The notes under the pieces are model-generated. The model saw only the letters and a program-made list of their open reading frames with translations. It was not told the origin of the DNA and did no database searches. Source: Planotetraspora sp. A-T 1434 (GTDB lineage: Bacteria > Actinomycetota > Actinomycetes > Streptosporangiales > Streptosporangiaceae). Taken from it: a DNA stretch of 64,000 nt. The number at the start of each line of letters is the position of its first letter. Positions within the stretch are counted from its first letter, which is position 1. The stretch covers positions 62,001 through 126,000 of the forward strand of contig NZ_JAOEGB010000009.1 in assembly GCF_025420585.1 (NCBI RefSeq). The letters are read 5' to 3'. The position numbers and the translations under genes are program-made. Shown here one piece after another: positions 62,586 to 64,000 of this stretch.

Positions 62586-62995
62586 TGCAGAGCCGCACGT
62601 CGACGGAGGAGCAGGTCGTAGCCGGAAAGACGCTGCCGCCGCTCACGATCGAGCTCACCCCCACGGTGATCGTCTCGACCGCGATCGCGACCAGGGACTT
62701 CACGCCGGTTCACCATGACACCGAGGGCGCCCGGGCACAGGGGTCGAAGGACATCTTCCTCAACATCCTCACGACGATGGGGCTGGTCGAGCGGTACGTC
62801 ACCGACTGGGCCGGTCCCGGCGCCCTGCTCCACGGCATCAAGGTCAAGCTCGGCGTGCCGGCGTACGCGGGCGACACCCTCACCTTCTCCGGCACGGTGG
62901 CCGGGGTGGCGGACGGCGAGATCACGATCGAGGTGATCGGCATGGTCAGCCTCGGCCCCCACGCCACCGCCACCGTCCGCCTCACCCGCGCGTGA
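62585..62995 (+). CDS. chsH1: ChsH1-like MaoC-family steroid enoyl-CoA hydratase subunit
   Basis: A 136-residue single hot-dog protein with the hydratase-2 motif ATRDFTPVHHDTEGARAQGS carrying the catalytic Asp and His. It partners ChsH2, which supplies the complementary hot-dog fold, to hydrate the unsaturated steroid side-chain CoA. ATG 62585 overlaps the previous stop. The TGA stop (62993-62995) lies inside a unit of the intergenic repeat family. Confidence 0.92.
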   Translation: MQSRTSTEEQVVAGKTLPPLTIELTPTVIVSTAIATRDFTPVHHDTEGARAQGSKDIFLNILTTMGLVERYVTDWAGPGALLHGIKVKLGVPAYAGDTLTFSGTVAGVADGEITIEVIGMVSLGPHATATVRLTRA

Positions 62996-63114
62996 TCATG
63001 CACAAGTTCCCGTGAGAGGCCGCGACCTCCGGGTCCCCTTTGGTGATCATGCACAAGTTCCCGCGCAGCGGCTCCGGCCTCCCGGATGCCGTTTCGTGAT
63101 CATGCAGGAGGTCC
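62992..63114 (+). repeat. Three-unit repeat cluster between chsH1 and ltp2
   Basis: Units begin at 62992, 63043 and 63096 (spacing 51 and 53). The first contains the chsH1 stop codon. The third has mutated to GTGATCATGCAGGAGGTCC and provides the AGGAGG ribosome binding site of ltp2. Confidence 0.88.
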
Positions 63115-63119
63115 TTCCC

Positions 63120-64000
63120 ATGCAATCACTTTCCGGCCGTACGGCTGTCGCCGGCATCGGCACGACCGAGTTCTCCAAGGAGTCCGGGCGCTCGGAGCTC
63201 CAATTGGCCGCCGAGGCGGTGTTCGCCGCGTTGGACGACGCCGGGCTCCAGCCGTCCGACGTGGACGGCATGGTGACCTACACCCAGGACACGAACCAGG
63301 AGATCGCCGTCGCCCGCGAGGCCGGCATCGGCGATCTGTCGTTCTTCTCCCGCGTGGAGTATGGCGGTGGGGCGGCCTGCGGCACGGTTCTTCATGCCGC
63401 CATGGCGGTGGCGACGGGGGCCGCTCACACGGTCGTGTGCTATCGGGCGTTCAACGAGCGGTCCGGTCGCCGTTTCGGCCAGCCGGACGCCCGGTTGGGG
63501 GGCCAGCCCTCGTCGCAGGGACTGGAGATGAGCTGGCATGTGCCGTACGGGCTGATGACCCCGGCGGCGTGGGTGGCCATGTTCGCCCAGCGCTACATGT
63601 ACCAATACGGCGTTACGTCGGAAGACTTCGGGCGGGTCGCGGTGGCCATGCGGCGGCACGCCTCGACGAATCCGGCCGCGTGGTTCTACGGCAGGCCGAT
63701 CACCTTGGCGGAGCACCAGAGCTCCAGGTGGATCGTGGAGCCGCTGCACCTGCTGGACTGCTGTCAGGAGAGCGACGGCGCGGTCGCGCTGGTCGTGACC
63801 TCCGCCGAGCGCGCCAGAGATCTGCGCCGCCCGGCGGCGGTCATCACGGCCGCCGCCCAGGGTGCGGGCGCGGGGCAGATGATGATGACCAGCTACTACC
63901 GCGACGACATGGCCGGTCTGCCCGAGATGGGGGTTGTCGGAAGGCAACTGTGGGAGAAGTCGGGTCTCACTCCGGCCGACATTCAGACGGCCATCTTGTA
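63120..64000 (+). CDS. ltp2: Ltp2-like steroid side-chain aldolase (thiolase superfamily), cut by window end
   Basis: The first 293 residues of a thiolase-fold lipid-transfer-type protein, running off the window. It begins MQSLSGRTAVAGIGTTEFSK and continues RSELQLAAEAVFAALDDAGL, TQDTNQEIAVAREAGIG and EYGGGAACGTVLHAAMAVAT, which match mycobacterial Ltp2. Ltp2 carries out the retro-aldol cleavage that removes propionyl-CoA and leaves the C17-ketosteroid, bound to the DUF35 domain of ChsH2. ATG 63120 has AGGAGG at 63105-63110, nine bases upstream. It completes the operon order fadE28-fadE29-chsH2-chsH1-ltp2. Confidence 0.92.
   Translation, partial: MQSLSGRTAVAGIGTTEFSKESGRSELQLAAEAVFAALDDAGLQPSDVDGMVTYTQDTNQEIAVAREAGIGDLSFFSRVEYGGGAACGTVLHAAMAVATGAAHTVVCYRAFNERSGRRFGQPDARLGGQPSSQGLEMSWHVPYGLMTPAAWVAMFAQRYMYQYGVTSEDFGRVAVAMRRHASTNPAAWFYGRPITLAEHQSSRWIVEPLHLLDCCQESDGAVALVVTSAERARDLRRPAAVITAAAQGAGAGQMMMTSYYRDDMAGLPEMGVVGRQLWEKSGLTPADIQTAIL

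Overview
The window is high-GC, densely coded actinomycete chromosome. Kgd-type 2-oxoglutarate decarboxylase, a KstR steroid regulon, F420/PPOX proteins, frequent GTG/TTG starts and many ATGA start/stop overlaps point to a soil actinomycete, most likely of the Streptosporangiales; this assignment is inference. No rRNA, tRNA, CRISPR array, prophage or complete insertion sequence was seen. The only transposase is a broken IS5-type remnant.

Layout. 1-10.2 kb: a vapBC toxin-antitoxin pair, an MDR oxidoreductase, a PadR/DUF4097/small-protein operon, kgd with a small DUF6104 neighbour, a B3/B4-domain protein and an MBL-fold hydrolase. 10.2-20.9 kb: a secreted beta-helix protein, then a carbohydrate catabolic locus (enolase-superfamily enzyme and FadR-type regulator, divergent from a sugar ABC transporter, a mannose-6-phosphate-isomerase-like cupin and a ROK kinase). 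20.9-26.8 kb: an organosulfur operon opened by a 27-codon cysteine-containing leader peptide and hairpins, then an SsuABC-like transporter, an LLM flavin monooxygenase and two flavin reductases. 26.8-38.3 kb: a DapB-like reductase, a steroid/fatty-acid type SDR, a GH95-like fucosidase, a GH65 phosphorylase with beta-phosphoglucomutase, a Zn-alcohol dehydrogenase, an FdxD-like ferredoxin, a PPOX/F420 protein and a methyltransferase. 38.4-43.1 kb: a glycosyltransferase/methyltransferase/terpene-cyclase-fold cluster divergent from gmd. 43.1-44.8 kb: a small inserted-looking island (MarR, FMN reductase, dead transposase). 44.8-51.7 kb: a CYP125-like P450 divergent from a complete oxidative L-fucose pathway. 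51.7-55.1 kb: a methyltransferase fragment, a membrane protein, an NlpC/P60 hydrolase and a GntR regulator. 55.2-64 kb: steroid side-chain degradation (fadA5, kstR, then fadD17-fadE28-fadE29-chsH2-chsH1-ltp2, the last cut by the window end).

Two regulons can be read from the DNA. KstR boxes (TnnAACnnGTTnnA) match exactly before fadA5, the P450, the PPOX gene and, unexpectedly, between the glycosyltransferase and gmd; a one-mismatch box precedes fadD17. A second operator, seen as a perfect 27-bp palindrome before the GntR gene, recurs before the L-fucose catabolic operon and the distant GH95 fucosidase gene. This links hydrolysis and catabolism of fucose.

The most unusual feature is a dispersed family of about 21 intergenic units with consensus GTGATCATGCACnnGTTCCC. 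Where clustered they repeat every 51-53 bp (mean about 52.5 bp, five helical turns). They often sit at gene 3' ends, supply stop codons (TGA), and once carry the ribosome binding site of ltp2. I do not recognise this family.
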